Shown here: piece after piece, positions 1-11,068 of the stretch | How positions within the stretch are numbered: position 1 is the first letter of the stretch | Layout: every line of letters starts with the position of its first letter | NCBI GenBank assembly: GCA_945859605.1 | Contig: OX243816.1 | Location: 27,103,924 to 27,167,923 of the forward strand | Source of the DNA: Lumbricus rubellus | Lineage: Eukaryota; Annelida; Clitellata; Crassiclitellata; Lumbricidae | Reading direction: 5' to 3' | Length of the DNA stretch: 64,000 nt | Translations under genes and position numbers: made by a program | Notes under the pieces: generated by a model | Seen by the model: the letters and a program-made list of their open reading frames with translations, nothing else | What the model was told of the DNA's origin: nothing | Database searches by the model: none

Positions 1-773
1 CTTTTTGCCAGCTATTTGTGAACGATAAAGTCGCGAAAACTTCAAAAATAAGTGGTTTATTAATTTTTAGTGACGCAAGCTACCAGGATAATGTAATGTA
101 ATGTAAATCTTCGAGAATTTCTCAGCGCCCACAAAAGCCACGTCAAGGAGACCAGCTTATTCACCGGCGCTATATCAAATCAAGTCCGCAATAGCTGTTT
201 CCGTTCCGGTGCCAGGCAAAATCCGGGGAGGTCAAGCCGAGGAGACAGCATGGTGCTACGGTGGTTGTCGATGATGGTGGTATTTGGGTGAGGGAAACTG
301 ATTGGAATATGGTTAGGATAGCTTGAAGAGTTCGGTTTTCAGTCGTGAATGGAAAGCAGCAGAGGTGAGTGCAAGCGGAGGAGAGGTTAAATTTTGAGGG
401 GAGATTAGAAACAATAGAAATCAAAATGTTAGTGTAAAAGAGAAAGGTTTTTGTCTTGACCGTAAGCTCCCGCAGCGGGGTCTGGGGCGGAGCCCCAGCG
501 ACCAGCGCATGTTTGGCTGTGTCGACCTCAAATGGAGCCATTTTAGGCTCTTTTTTGCCAGCTATTTGTGAACGATAAAGTCGCGAAAACTTCAAAAATA
601 AGTGGTGTTTTAGTGTCGCAAGCTACCAGGATAACAATAGAAATCAAAAATGTAAGTGTAAAAGAGAAAGGTTTTTGTCTTGACGGTAAGCTCCCGCAGC
701 GGGGTCTGGGGCGGAGCCCCAGCGACTAGCGCATTTTTGGCTGTGTCGACCTCAAATGGAGCCATTTTTAGGC
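1..773. repeat. Tandem and partial copies of a GC-cored dispersed repeat
   Basis: The block at 1-91 (cagctatttgtgaacgataa ... gctaccaggataa) recurs at 551-633. The block at 412-553 (a stretch around gtctggggcggagccccag, then a cgacctcaaatggagccatt tail) recurs at 636-773. The core contains a short GC palindrome. Related sequence in the opposite orientation lies at about 27660-27800 and 28010-28165, so this is a dispersed family and not a local duplication alone. Open frames across it are repeat-derived and are not genes. The element class is unknown. Confidence 0.85.
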
Positions 774-774
774 A

Positions 775-925
775 GTCGTGGCCGGTCGTCCGTAACTGCA
801 TGGACGCCGTCCATGCAGTCATGGACGACCGTCCAGGCAGTGCTGGCCAAATAAGTGGCAGGACGGCGTCCAGCCTCGAAAATAAGTGCCTGGACGCCGT
901 CCATGACCGTCCTGGCACACTTTAA
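775..925. repeat. GC-rich nested palindromes of the word GGACGCCGTCC
   Basis: Variants of GGACG[CG]CGTCC appear several times in both orientations between 775 and 920. They include the almost perfect palindrome gcatggacgccgtccatgc at about 798-816. The block abuts the dispersed repeat and ends about 160 bp before the gene at 1082. It could be the end of a DNA transposon with repeated subterminal motifs. No coding content is supported. Confidence 0.7.
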
Positions 926-1081
926 GCCCTGTATTTAAGAAGTGCTCAACTGCAATGGTCCAGCAACACAATGCATTTTGTCACATGTTGCATGACTTGT
1001 AAAGCCTGAATTTGCCTAATTACCGGTAGTTTGTTATTTTATATTGTGTAACAGTATCCGAGAGCCAGTTTCCGCATCAGA

Positions 1082-1741
1082 ATGGCTGAGGCAAAGTCCT
1101 ATGCACAGAGGAATCGTGAGGGTAGTGACTGGTTTAGTCATGACGAAAAAAATGCTCTAAAGACCTCACCTCAGCACAAGGCTACCGAAGGTGACAACGA
1201 AGTTCACGAAGTTACTGAGAACAAAAATGGCGAGGGGGATTCCGGCAGTCCTCGAACACAGTTGATCAAGCCAGTCTGCAATTCCAATCAGTGGTACAAG
1301 CATGATGGGAAAGAAGAAACAGACGAGGTCGCGCCATCTGGTGGTGGGAAGGAGAAGATGCATATGCCTCGCCAGAGTGGTGGTGATTGGTACGCCCATG
1401 ATGAAAAGGATGCTGACAAAGCTGCCGATTTTAAAGTTCGAGTTGGGAGCACCGAGGGCCAGTCATACTGTCAACGTGACAAGACAGGTACCTCATCAAG
1501 TTGGTTTGCTCATGAGCATAAAGATGGGCAAACAACTGAGACCTCTGTCTCAAGTCCTCGGATCAACAGCACAGAGGGTACGAGCAATGCAACCCGTATG
1601 CGCAGCCAGTCAGAAAACTGGTTCAGTCATGAGGAGAAAGGTGATCTCAATGGCCCCCAGCACACATCCAAGGGCCGTGGTAACCGACCACAGAGTAGCG
1701 ACATGCACCAGGTTTTCCACATGGAAAAGAGTTCCGAGTAG
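1082..1741 (+). CDS. Unrecognised hydrophilic protein with five W-[FY]-x-H-[DE]-x-K repeats
   Basis: This is a 219-codon open frame from ATG 1082 to TAG 1739-1741. Five copies of W-[FY]-x-H-[DE]-x-K are seen, with tryptophans at residues 17 (WFSHDEK), 71 (WYKHDGK), 103 (WYAHDEK), 141 (WFAHEHK) and 180 (WFSHEEK). A degenerate sixth, QVFHMEK, is at the C-terminus. Repeats 1, 4 and 5 share a wider unit of roughly 25-28 residues with a T/A-E-G-x-S start and a basic stretch before the motif. The rest is charged and rich in G, S, T, E and K, so probably disordered. No signal peptide or membrane segment is visible. The invariant motif amid variable spacers indicates selection on the protein. Splice-acceptor-like cag sites lie just upstream of the ATG, so a 5' non-coding exon is possible. 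A T-rich 3' flank with a polyadenylation signal follows. I do not recognise the family and assign no function. Confidence 0.78.
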   Translation: MAEAKSYAQRNREGSDWFSHDEKNALKTSPQHKATEGDNEVHEVTENKNGEGDSGSPRTQLIKPVCNSNQWYKHDGKEETDEVAPSGGGKEKMHMPRQSGGDWYAHDEKDADKAADFKVRVGSTEGQSYCQRDKTGTSSSWFAHEHKDGQTTETSVSSPRINSTEGTSNATRMRSQSENWFSHEEKGDLNGPQHTSKGRGNRPQSSDMHQVFHMEKSSE

Positions 1742-2611
1742 AGGAATGGAATGCTTTGCCGGAGCAGATCATGCGACAAGGAGATCCACTGCTGTAACTT
1801 AAATTACAATGATTACATTACATCCAGCAATCTGAAGCTGCTTTTGGCATGATGCAAGTATCCTTATTTAAAAATCATTCCATCATTTCATGTTGAATTT
1901 CTCATGTGGATAGACAGATCTTTTAATTTGGTCAATTTTTCACCTGTGCTGAAAGTGATGATGGAAAGTAACTCATATTTTAAACAGCACTACCACCTTA
2001 TCTAATTCTTGTTTATGTTGCAAGCTTCTGCACTTCAATGTGATAGCTTCTTTTTGCATATGTAGTTGTTTCAACTTGTTTGTGTTACAGTTTATTACGC
2101 TGCAACATAATACTTGCTATTTTTCTATTCCATTAGTGAGCACTGTGTAGTATTGCTTCTTATATTGTTGCTGATATCTGTTAACTAAATTTTTGTTTAA
2201 TGATTGAAATTGATTAAGGCAGAATTAAGTCTCTATTTTCCCATGTCCTCATGATTCCATGTACAGGCCGCTATATTGACTGCAACCTCATTTTGTCTGT
2301 TTTTCCCGTTTTCTGTTTTAAAATTGATTTTGCTTTGAACAATCTGATGCAAAATGATTAGGTTTGTTATACTTTTTCTAATGATGCCATAAATGTTTCA
2401 TCATTCCTTCACTTTAGTTTGAGAGTGAGTATTCCAGTACAATATGTACAGTACAATCTGTGCACTGTGTAGTTGAACTCTTGAAACCAAGTTGAAAAAA
2501 TTTAGAATTCTTTTAGCAAACTACTGCGGAAACTTTTGTCAGAATCTCGTTTTATTCTTTCTGTTACTGTAATATCTGGTATACAGAGTATTACAGACTG
2601 CATTAAATAAA
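1742..2611 (+). other. Probable 3'UTR of the W-x-H repeat gene, ending near AATAAA
   Basis: This is T-rich, non-coding sequence directly after the stop codon. The first convincing polyadenylation hexamer is AATAAA at 2606-2611. The assignment rests on position and composition only; an earlier or later end is possible. Confidence 0.5.
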
Positions 2612-3868
2612 AAAATCTTTGTGAAGAGAAATTTTCGATTTGGTGCATTTATTATTTCTTATGATATGGTCATAGTTTTGATATGTTAAAGTTGCATTAT
2701 ATAAAATTATTTGAGGCACTTTAATTGTTTTTGTGCACCAGCGAAGTTTCAATGTATTTTAGTTTTCATTCTGGTTACAAGTTTTATTTGGCTGAATATG
2801 CTATGATTTTAAATTCATATTACCAGGTTTGAATTAATTTGACCAGGTTATATGAGTTTTCCATTTGTACATTTTGTGCATTAGAATTGGCACGTTAGAA
2901 GTTGCTACATAGTAATGATTTCCAGCCAGCACATAAACATTGGGACAAAGCTGTCAAAAAATTGTTCCAACATATGTTTGTGTTGCTGCGTTTCTATGGA
3001 AGTTAATTTTTATAGATCATCTTCACTCCATCTTCTGTTGCTTATGATTTGTCCTTTGCCAGATCAACTGTATCACTTGTCAAAGTTACTTATCACTATT
3101 TGCTTAAGGTTCTATTTTAGTCTCAGCATGTTGATAAGTAAATTTCTTTGTCAGATGAAACCAACCTGATCTTGACCTATCATGTGAAAAAGTTCTTTTT
3201 TTATTCAATGCTTCTGTAAGGAACTGAACATTTATGTGGTTAATTTTTACTTATTAGTAGTATACCGTGCAGACCTATTTGAGCATGACCAGTTTCAGCT
3301 AGTCAACATGACTGAAATACTGTAGTACATAATTATTCTTATTGACTTTTTATATAGTGCACCTTCAAGGTAATCTACTCAGAAGCGCTCCCAGTTCAAC
3401 AACGGCTAAATAAGGCAGTTTTTAAGCGGGAAATGTATGCAAGTCTTAGTATTACTTGCGCTGAAACCTGCTATCAATTACTTAGAAAGGCTACATTGCT
3501 CTATGGTCATGTGCAAAGGTGGAGACATATTTTGTTTCTAATGACATTAATGCGTACTGTTTCGAGGCACACCAAAGAGTGAAGTGTCTGAAATGAACTG
3601 CCACATGCATAAGATGGCAGCTAAGTGTTTAGCAGTGGCAGTATAAGGGGCACAGGTACCATAATTTATCTCAGTTGCAGCTGCTACTAGACCTGGGGAG
3701 TGGAGACAAATGCGGCTATTGGAATTATAAGCTCTGTAACTCTACTGCTTTCTGCAATGCTTGACATCTGCTACAGCTAAAGAGTAGTGTAGGGTAGTGA
3801 GGCAACTATCTGCAGCTCAGCTAAACAGCTAGTTGCTGTGCTGCATGCACAATGCACATTGATGCATA
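2612..3868. other. T-rich non-coding stretch with a SINE/LINE-type tail at about 3346-3400
   Basis: I see no gene. At about 3346-3400, read on the minus strand, there is a tail with gcttctgagtagatt, aaggtgc and tatataaa blocks. It matches the 3' tails of the LINE and SINE copies at 45160, 48900 and 51370, so it is probably a decayed insertion on the minus strand. Confidence 0.45.
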
Positions 3869-3876
3869 GATCTTGC

Positions 3877-4022
3877 CAGTATGAGAATTGTGGAAAAATA
3901 ACTGGGGGGGTTGGCCTATGATAAACTTGAAATTGGGGTATGAAAAACATACTTTAACATGGGGCTCTAAAAAAGACTGGGGGGGTTGAACCCCCCCAAC
4001 CCCCCCGGCAATTCTCACCCTG
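3877..4022. mobile_element. 146-bp hAT-like MITE, family A copy 1
   Basis: The left end is cagtatgagaattg and the right end is caattctcaccctg, which are imperfect inverted repeats. An exact 8-bp target duplication gatcttgc occurs at 3869-3876 and 4023-4030. An 8-bp duplication and a CAG...CTG terminus fit the hAT superfamily. The interior carries a G-run/C-run hairpin. Two further copies are at 8995-9137 and 33559-33671. Confidence 0.88.
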
Positions 4023-4259
4023 GATCTTGCACATTAAGGAGATGTAGACATTGTTGGAATCCATGTCATAAAAGTTTGTTAATTTATTTGCATTATATAA
4101 GCAGGCTGTGTGTAAACAAGTCTTCACAGTATCTCTCAAGTATATTCATAGTTTCTTGATGTTTCTAAATCTAGTCGGTTTTTCTGTGTAGTATCTGTCT
4201 GTGGTGATATTCTAACTGTTGTACTAACAAATAAGTACTGAATTATTATAAGGCGCCAG

Positions 4260-4558
4260 CATGGGCGCCCGCAGAAATTTCTGTAGAAGGGGCAAAAGCC
4301 GATGGCCACGGTTAAAGTTTTTTGTAGCAAGAGGTTGAAAATGCAAAGCAGGAAATTAAGAACATACATGGTTTTTTATAGAGGTTTCTTAATGTAAATT
4401 ACGCAGTTTCACTTTTTTTTATAAATTTTATTATGAATATAGTTTCCTTAGTGCAAAGAAAGTTGTTAGCAACCAAAAGGTAGTAGTTAGAAAAATATAT
4501 TTCAACTTTCCAGGGGGGGGCAAGTGCCCCCTCTTGCCCCTATGTGCAGGCGCCCATG
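4260..4558. mobile_element. About 300-bp TIR element, family B copy 1
   Basis: The ends catgggcgcccgcag (from 4260) and tgcaggcgcccatg (to about 4557) are inverted repeats. The interior has no coding sequence. A diverged copy in the opposite orientation lies at about 40715-40981, sharing the inner stretches around cttaatttcctgc and gcaagaggggg. The target duplication is not clear here (flanking gcgccag and gtgccag). Confidence 0.75.
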
Positions 4559-4562
4559 AGTG

Positions 4563-6972
4563 CCAGCAATAACCAACACAAACTCATGCAACTTTGGCAG
4601 CAGCAGCTTGAATTTATAGCTTACCATGGATTGAGCTCTGGACTACAAAGGCTGATGCATGTTATAGGTAAAGTCTCTTTGTGATTAGACTTCTATATCA
4701 GTTACTGGTGACTGCTGGCATGATTTTGACATTATTAGCCATTTTATTTACGCTGTCATTAAACGGTTCCTGTAGAGTTTGGGCGAATATAAGTGATGAA
4801 TGTCGTTGGTTATAGTAAATTAATGTTGAGTAATGTGGAATGGATCCATTTTGCTTACAGTTGCAAAATGAGTCGGAGGAGCTTATATAAAATGTTGCAT
4901 ACATGTGATTGGTTGACTGCTCAGCATTTAGCAAAAAGATAAAAGTTGATGAGCTGTTTCTCTTAAATGTTACAGTTAGAGCTTTCACAGCTAGTCATTT
5001 TTTAATAAGTATATTCTTAACACTACTTAATCATGCCATTGCATTTCATGCTTTTTAATAGTAAAAACATGGAAATTACTATTTTCACAACACCCATATC
5101 TAAAAAATTCATTTAAATACAGCTGCCGACATCTTTTTTACAGATATTGACAGCAATTGTGTTTAGGTGGATTTTCAAGATTTTCTGGTGGCTCGTTGCT
5201 GTTTAACGACAAAGATGATTAATGTCAGCCTCCTCCTTTCTTCAGGCTTGGGACTGGCACTGCCAAAGAACGAGCAGTTCTTGACCATGTACTGTATTAA
5301 GCCAGGTATATAGCATGGATTCATGAAACATTGATTCCCATTGGTTCAATTAAAATCAAATGTTATGTTGGGAATGATGTATTGTAATTATCTACCTGTG
5401 CCACATGTAGTGTGGTGAGTCATTGATTGATTGGCTCATTGTGTTGTGAATCTCATTCTTTTGTTTTCCTCAACTGTTTACTGTTAGAACTATAAGCCAC
5501 TGACTGTAACTGGCCACTTTAGCCATTTATTGTTGGATTCTTGCAATCTTAGGTAAGGTTGTAAGTATATGCAAATTATGTACCACAGGTTGCTGCCTTA
5601 AGTCTTGACTGATTGATCTTTGAGCGTAGCTTGGTTATGTGGCACCATCTGTTTGATGCTTTTTGCATTAAACACCAGCACAATATAGAAATTTCTATCG
5701 ATTATTATAATAATAATAAGTCCTTTTCAGTCATTGTGGTTTTCAAATGGCTTCGTTGGAAATGATTGTTACTGGTGTGTAATTGCTTATTGTATTGCAT
5801 CGTGTTGTATGTCTTGTGGTGGATGTTGATGTTGTTCTCAGCATGGTTAAGGTGGCCATGTCAGTCTTGAACTGGAAATTAGAAAGATGTTTTGCAGGCA
5901 ATTTTGTCATTTACAAGAACTAACATTGAAAAAACATAGAAATTAAACCTCCGGAAATGGTTGCTAACAAAGAACTTGAATTGAATAATATTAGTGAAAT
6001 GTTGAGTTTTGCAAACAAGGCTGGGGCTGAAACCCTAGGACAAAGAGAACTTGGACACATTGTTAGAATATTATCTGTAGCCTAAATGATTGTCAAAATT
6101 TATCATGCATGTATTATCACTATCTTACTTGCCATTTATGTAAATTGATAACAGTGTTTGGAATATTTATATGATATGGGCTAACTTTACACTTTTGTTT
6201 TTACAGAACTGTACTAGAATTTAAATGTGTGAGAATTATACAGTTCGGTATGTGTCAATGTCACAACAAAGCAAAGGAATCTGCTAAATTTTGCTTGTTA
6301 AAAAAACATTCCAAATATTCGCAAAGTTTGAGTCTGAACGATAACTCTAATTCTTGTGTCTCAAGTGATGCCAAAGATGACAATGCTTTGCTTGCAGTCG
6401 TTCTTTGTAACTTTTGTCTTCAGTCTAGTCCAGAAATCTGCCTCATGAATGTGTGAAGTGCTTTACTTTACGAAAAAAGGTTCATAGTCATTAGTAGACC
6501 AGTGATAGACATATTGATCCTTATCACTGTGTGATTTGCTTTGATTGTTAATCACAAGTATCATAGATGGCTTGGCAAAATTAGAACAAAACACCACGTT
6601 GTTGCTTATTGTACAAAGATAAAGCATTCCCATAAACTTATCGGCCACACTGAACTTGTCTTGATCTTCTTGTGTACTTTACATTATCTACAGATGATGT
6701 CACCCACTGTTGTAATGTGCATGCATATGACAAAATATCTTAGAAGGTTTCTGGTTCTATTAAAGGACTTGAACGCAGTTAACAGTGTTAATACAGTTGA
6801 AAGCCTAAGTTGAAATGCACGATGGTTTGTAAAATATTTAATTATCTTGATAGCACTTCGGGCAACAGGCGTCAAGGATCATTCAGTCATTAGCACTTAA
6901 CAAAATTAAGAGATCAAAGGTGTACAATCTATGTGAAAGCAATGGCAAAAAATACACTGAGATCATGTAGAG
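4563..6972. other. T-rich non-coding DNA
   Basis: I see no gene. Open frames are short, lack family resemblance and are not flanked by convincing splice sites. A short stretch near 5215-5260 (cctcctcctttcttcaggct, then gggactggcactg) is related to 8960-8994 and 9138-9175, marking another dispersed repeat. Confidence 0.5.
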
Positions 6973-7296
6973 CAGCGGTTCCCAACCCGTGGCCCGCCTG
7001 GCCTACAAAAAATGGCCCGCAGCATGTCAATGAATTAAGTAAAATTTATGTAAAAATTGACAATTTGAACATGATAGAATATATAATTCTTTTCTATTAC
7101 AAATTATTTTATTTTGGACGTTAATAAATCGTATCAAACATTCTATTTTGATTCAATTATAACAATTTTATATGCCTTTAGTTAATTAATTTTAGCCTTG
7201 TGGCCCCTTAAAGTCCTTCATGTAAGAAAAAGTGGCCCTCGTGTCCTCCAACTTAGAAAAAGTGGCCCAACAGTCAAAAAAGGTTGGGAGCCACTG
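6973..7296. mobile_element. 324-bp hAT-like MITE
   Basis: The inverted ends are cagcggttcccaacc and ggttgggagccactg. The 8-bp target duplication atgtagag is at 6965-6972 and 7297-7304. The ggcccgcc and ggccc words near both ends are subterminal repeats. The CAGNGGTTCCCAAC-type end and 8-bp duplication are characteristic of hAT non-autonomous elements. No transposase is present. Confidence 0.93.
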
Positions 7297-7304
7297 ATGT
7301 AGAG

Positions 7305-8994
7305 CCACTATTCACCAATACCTTTCAGAAACATTCACTTTAATCCACTGGTGTTAGATAATTATTTCTACTTTTTACTTGGGCAAAGACAGTTTTTTTC
7401 TTCCAATCTTTGCTGTAGAGCTTTATGCATGATAGATATTTAAGTGCTGTTTCCAGAGAAGACGGGTGGTGATATTTGTTGATATCATGGCAGGACTGTT
7501 TAGTGTGTTTAGCCTAATCTCTATTGTCAACATTTTGCACATGGCAGATATTTTAGTGTTTAGAAAGAAAATGGAGGCTTTAATTATTGATGACTCAAAC
7601 TGGTGTCAGATAATTATATTGATGGAAAATGATGTTTCTGGCAGCAAAGATAAGTGAGTTGGTAAAATAGTCTAACATAACAGTTGATTAGAATATGGTC
7701 CCTATATAAAACTGTGTACATTTATATTTATTTACAAGAACCTAATGCGATTCAGGTGAATTTGACGAGATATTTAGGTGCTCCCCAATTTCTGACTGAT
7801 CTTGTCAAAATGTCACATAAACCAATGCTTGGCATCACTTTTAAAACACATCTCTCGCACCCTAGACCGATCCTCACGCTCTCGTGCACATGTGTCAAAC
7901 ATAGGAATATGGCTTTCATCATATTCCATCTACTTATCGATTTCAAAACTATATTTTACTTGTAATATTGTTATTAAGTGTTATTCTATGACATAATATA
8001 AGGCTACCTGTCCATCTCAAGCATCTTCCTCAGCAGCCGCCCAATCCATTCCCATTCCTCAGTGCTAGTGTAACCCAACCAAGCTGGGGAGGCATAGGCC
8101 TACATTAAGGTGAGAGCCCTTTTGATTTGAGCACACCCAGAGCGTAAATAGATTATGAGCACATTGCAAGGACTTCTCCACATGGGTGTCATTCGTAGAT
8201 CCGTAGTTTGACAGAGTAAAGAAACCTATAGGTAATAAATTCTGAGATTTAGCTGACAACTTGAAACAACAGATGGATAAGAAAAAGAATAGATAATCAT
8301 AAGATTTTTCAACCAATCCAAACCAACTGCTTTTACTCCAAGATGACATCAAGACTTGACCCTGTGTTGCAAAGTCTTTTGACCTTCTTAATGTGATTAA
8401 TGATTATGTAATTCTAAGATTAGTATCGGGTATTTGTACTTTACCTAAGTTACAAGTAATCTCAGGACCAAAAAAAGATGATGACTAATTCTGAAGAGGT
8501 CATGAACATTCATGTGCACTACATCGTATGATGATTTAAAAACACCATTAGCCTAATACAGTTGACAGGAAGCGGCATCCATTTCCCCCGCCAAAATAGC
8601 TGGTGACAAATGTGCACATTTCTAAATGGGGGGGGGGGGACATGGCCGGATTTCCCCCCCCCGGATCCGCCCTTGATGGGGTCATGGCCTCATCTCGTAA
8701 TGCAATGCACTCCTATTACTCAGTAAGCATTTTAAAATAGGCCTAATTAACACAAATATTAATAGCAAACTAAAAATTAAAATTGATAAATTTCTCGATT
8801 CCGGCTGGCGGGTAGCCTAGCCCTAAGATAGCCTATTGCCCTCACAAACAGGGCAGAACTAATTGCTAACTCTGGCATGGCTACGCCACTGCCTGTCTCT
8901 TCTTTTAGGACTATTGCTGTTTTACGTCGGTGTGTGATGACGAAGACAATTATAGCGATAGACGTCCTCCTCCTTCTAGGCTTTGGACTGGCAC
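7305..8994. other. Non-coding DNA with the first AGGCCTAC words and a G/C homopolymer hairpin
   Basis: I see no gene. At 8628-8663 a run of G is followed by a run of C (fold-back), probably the end of a decayed element. From about 8090 the word aggcctac starts to appear. The stretch 8900-8994 is a repeat related to 5215-5260, into which the MITE at 8995 inserted. Confidence 0.5.
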
Positions 8995-9137
8995 CAGTAT
9001 GAGAATTGTGGAAAAATAACTGGGGGGTTGGCCTATGATAAACTTGAAATTGGGGTATGAAAAACATACTTTAACATGGGGCTCTAAAAAAGACTGGGGG
9101 GTTGAACCTCCCCAACCCCCCGGCAATTCTCACCCTG
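8995..9137. mobile_element. 143-bp hAT-like MITE, family A copy 2
   Basis: This is almost identical to the copy at 3877-4022. Its target duplication actggcac is at 8987-8994 and 9138-9145. The near identity suggests recent movement. It interrupts an older repeat whose uninterrupted relative is near 5215-5260. Confidence 0.9.
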
Positions 9138-9439
9138 ACTGGCACTGACAGGCACTAAGCAGTTGTTGAGCAATGCCAGAACTTCCAATGGCGGAGATAA
9201 CGGTGCCCTTGCCTTGCACACTTGGTTGCCAACTTTCGTCTCCGTAGAAGTCAGACGGCCAAATCTTCCTCGCCACGACAAGGACATCGGACATTCACAC
9301 CGTCGAGTGGATCTGAGTCAGTCGCTCGAGCGGCGCTCCGATTGAGCGGAAGCGAAAATTAATGGAGCAGCGAAGGCTCTAGGCCTAGGCCTACTTACTC
9401 AATTAACCTACCTACTTACTTCTACGTTCTGCTGATCGC

Positions 9440-10770
9440 CATGGGCGGAGACCTAGGGGGGGGGGGGGCAGGGGGGACGGTCCCCCCCAAAGAATGTGGT
9501 GGGGGGACGGTCCATGTATTTGTCCCCCCCCCCCAAACTTTAAGTGTCAGGACATGGACACTTGATGAACATACTGCAGGCGACTGACGACGTTAAAATG
9601 TTAGAAGGAGATTTTCGAACAATTAACTAAAAAACCTGTTCACCACAATTAGAGCGATGCCACAACAGAACCGGGATGCATCAACGTCCCTTTTTGAAAA
9701 CACATTTCTTGAACACCCTTATATTTTTTCTTCATGAAATTATATAAATGTAGCAAACTTACAGTATTCAAATAATTATTAGAAAAAATTGAACAAATCT
9801 TCGAAAAAACTTCTCGATCTAATCATGAATTGAGATTAATTTCAACTTAACTAGTGTAGATTCGACAAGATAAGATTGATTTACTTCAGATCTACAATTC
9901 AATCACAGCCAATTAATATTATAGTAATTGAAACCATATAATTTTCGATTCATCCACTTCCATCAAATTCTTCCCATCTTTTTCGTCCATCACAAGGCCG
10001 TAGCCAGGATTTTATTTGGGAGAGGGGGGTTTCTTCGGCATAGAATTTCTGACGACCATTTTGTAGTCGTCCAAATTTCTGAAAACACCTTTTTTAGCAG
10101 TCAAAATTTTTTAGAGACACCTTTTCACCCTTTTTAGTCGTCAAAATTTCTTTTAAAAAACCATTTTTAGTTGTCACAATTTATTGAGACACCTTTTCTG
10201 AAGACACCTTTTTTAGTCGTCAAAATGCCTATACATCTTGTTTTATTTGTCCAAAGTTCTGAAAACACCTTTTTTAGTCGTGAAAATTTCTATACACCTT
10301 GTATTAGTGGTCAAAATTTCTGAACATTTCTTGAGCTATTAAGCATTTTTAAATACACCTTTTTAGTCATAATTATTTTTGAATAAACCTGTTTTATGTC
10401 TGTCAAAATCACTGAAAACACCTTTTTTTAGTTGTCACAATTTCTGGAGACACCTTTTCTTAGTCGTCCACAGTTCTATAGCCTACACCTTGTTTTATTC
10501 GTCCAATTTAATTTTCTGAAGACACCTTTTTTAGTCGTCAAAATTTCTATACACGTTGTTTTAGTCGTCAAAATTTCCGGGCCTTTTTCACTATCAACAT
10601 TTCTAAAGACACCCTTTTAGTCATAAAAAGTTCTGAATAAACCTTTATTAGGTCTGTCAAAATTTCTGAAGACACCTTTTTTAGTTGTCAAAATTCCTTT
10701 ATTTTGTCGTCTCAATGTTTTCGGCCGCTCGTCCGTCCCCCCCAAAGTTCGGACCAGGTCTCCGCCTATG
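9440..10770. mobile_element. 1331-bp TIR element (hAT-like duplication) filled with a degenerate minisatellite
   Basis: The inverted ends are catgggcggagacct and aggtctccgcctatg. The exact 8-bp target duplication ctgatcgc is at 9432-9439 and 10771-10778. G-runs and C-runs near the left end and cgtccccccc near the right form further inverted sequence. From about 10060 to 10710 the interior is a degenerate tandem array built on words such as agtcgtcaaaatttctga and aaacaccttttt. At 9991 it contains a left end (caaggccgtagccaggat) of the family seen complete at 62656-63013, so it is composite. It has no coding region. Confidence 0.88.
10060..10710. repeat. Degenerate minisatellite inside the 1331-bp element
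   Basis: Roughly 30-45 bp units carry ttagtcgtcaaaatttctg followed by aaacaccttttt, repeated many times with substitutions and length changes. The same words occur at 62740-62870. Reading frames across it are artefacts of the repeat. Confidence 0.8.
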
Positions 10771-11063
10771 CTGATCGCGACTAGGCTATCCTCGCCTCAG
10801 ATTCACAATTTGTTTTTATTTACCTTGCGCGTGCATGTAGGCCTATAATTGTATACTTTGTACTTTCTGCTAATTTAGTGCTAAATAAAATATTTTATAA
10901 AACAGTAGGCCTACTATAGCCTATAGGTGGTGGTGGCGATGATGATGACGACGACAACGATGATGATTTTGTTGCGCATGCGCACCAGAAGTGAGCGATA
11001 ATATGATTTGTTAAGAAGGGTTTGATGTATTTATTTCGGATTATGATATTTTAGCAACTAAAT

Positions 11064-11068
11064 ATGGG
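11064..11068 (+). CDS. Homer: Homer coding exon 1 (Met-Gly), predicted
   Basis: ATGGG followed by the donor gttagt at 11069. Joined to the G at 12266 it gives Met-Gly-Asp-Pro-Ile-Phe, matching the family start Met-Gly-Glu-Gln-Pro-Ile-Phe with two residues condensed into one. Known Homer genes begin with a very short coding exon, and the phase is right. Only five coding bases are involved, so chance is not excluded; a 5' transcript end would settle it. Confidence 0.55.

Noticed and set aside
6229..6456. 75-codon frame following a ttttacag acceptor-like site
   Set aside because: No family resemblance and no linking exon; composition like the surrounding T-rich DNA.
7684..8352. Several overlapping frames of 60-95 codons on both strands
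   Set aside because: No conserved motif, no splice support; overlapping on opposite strands.
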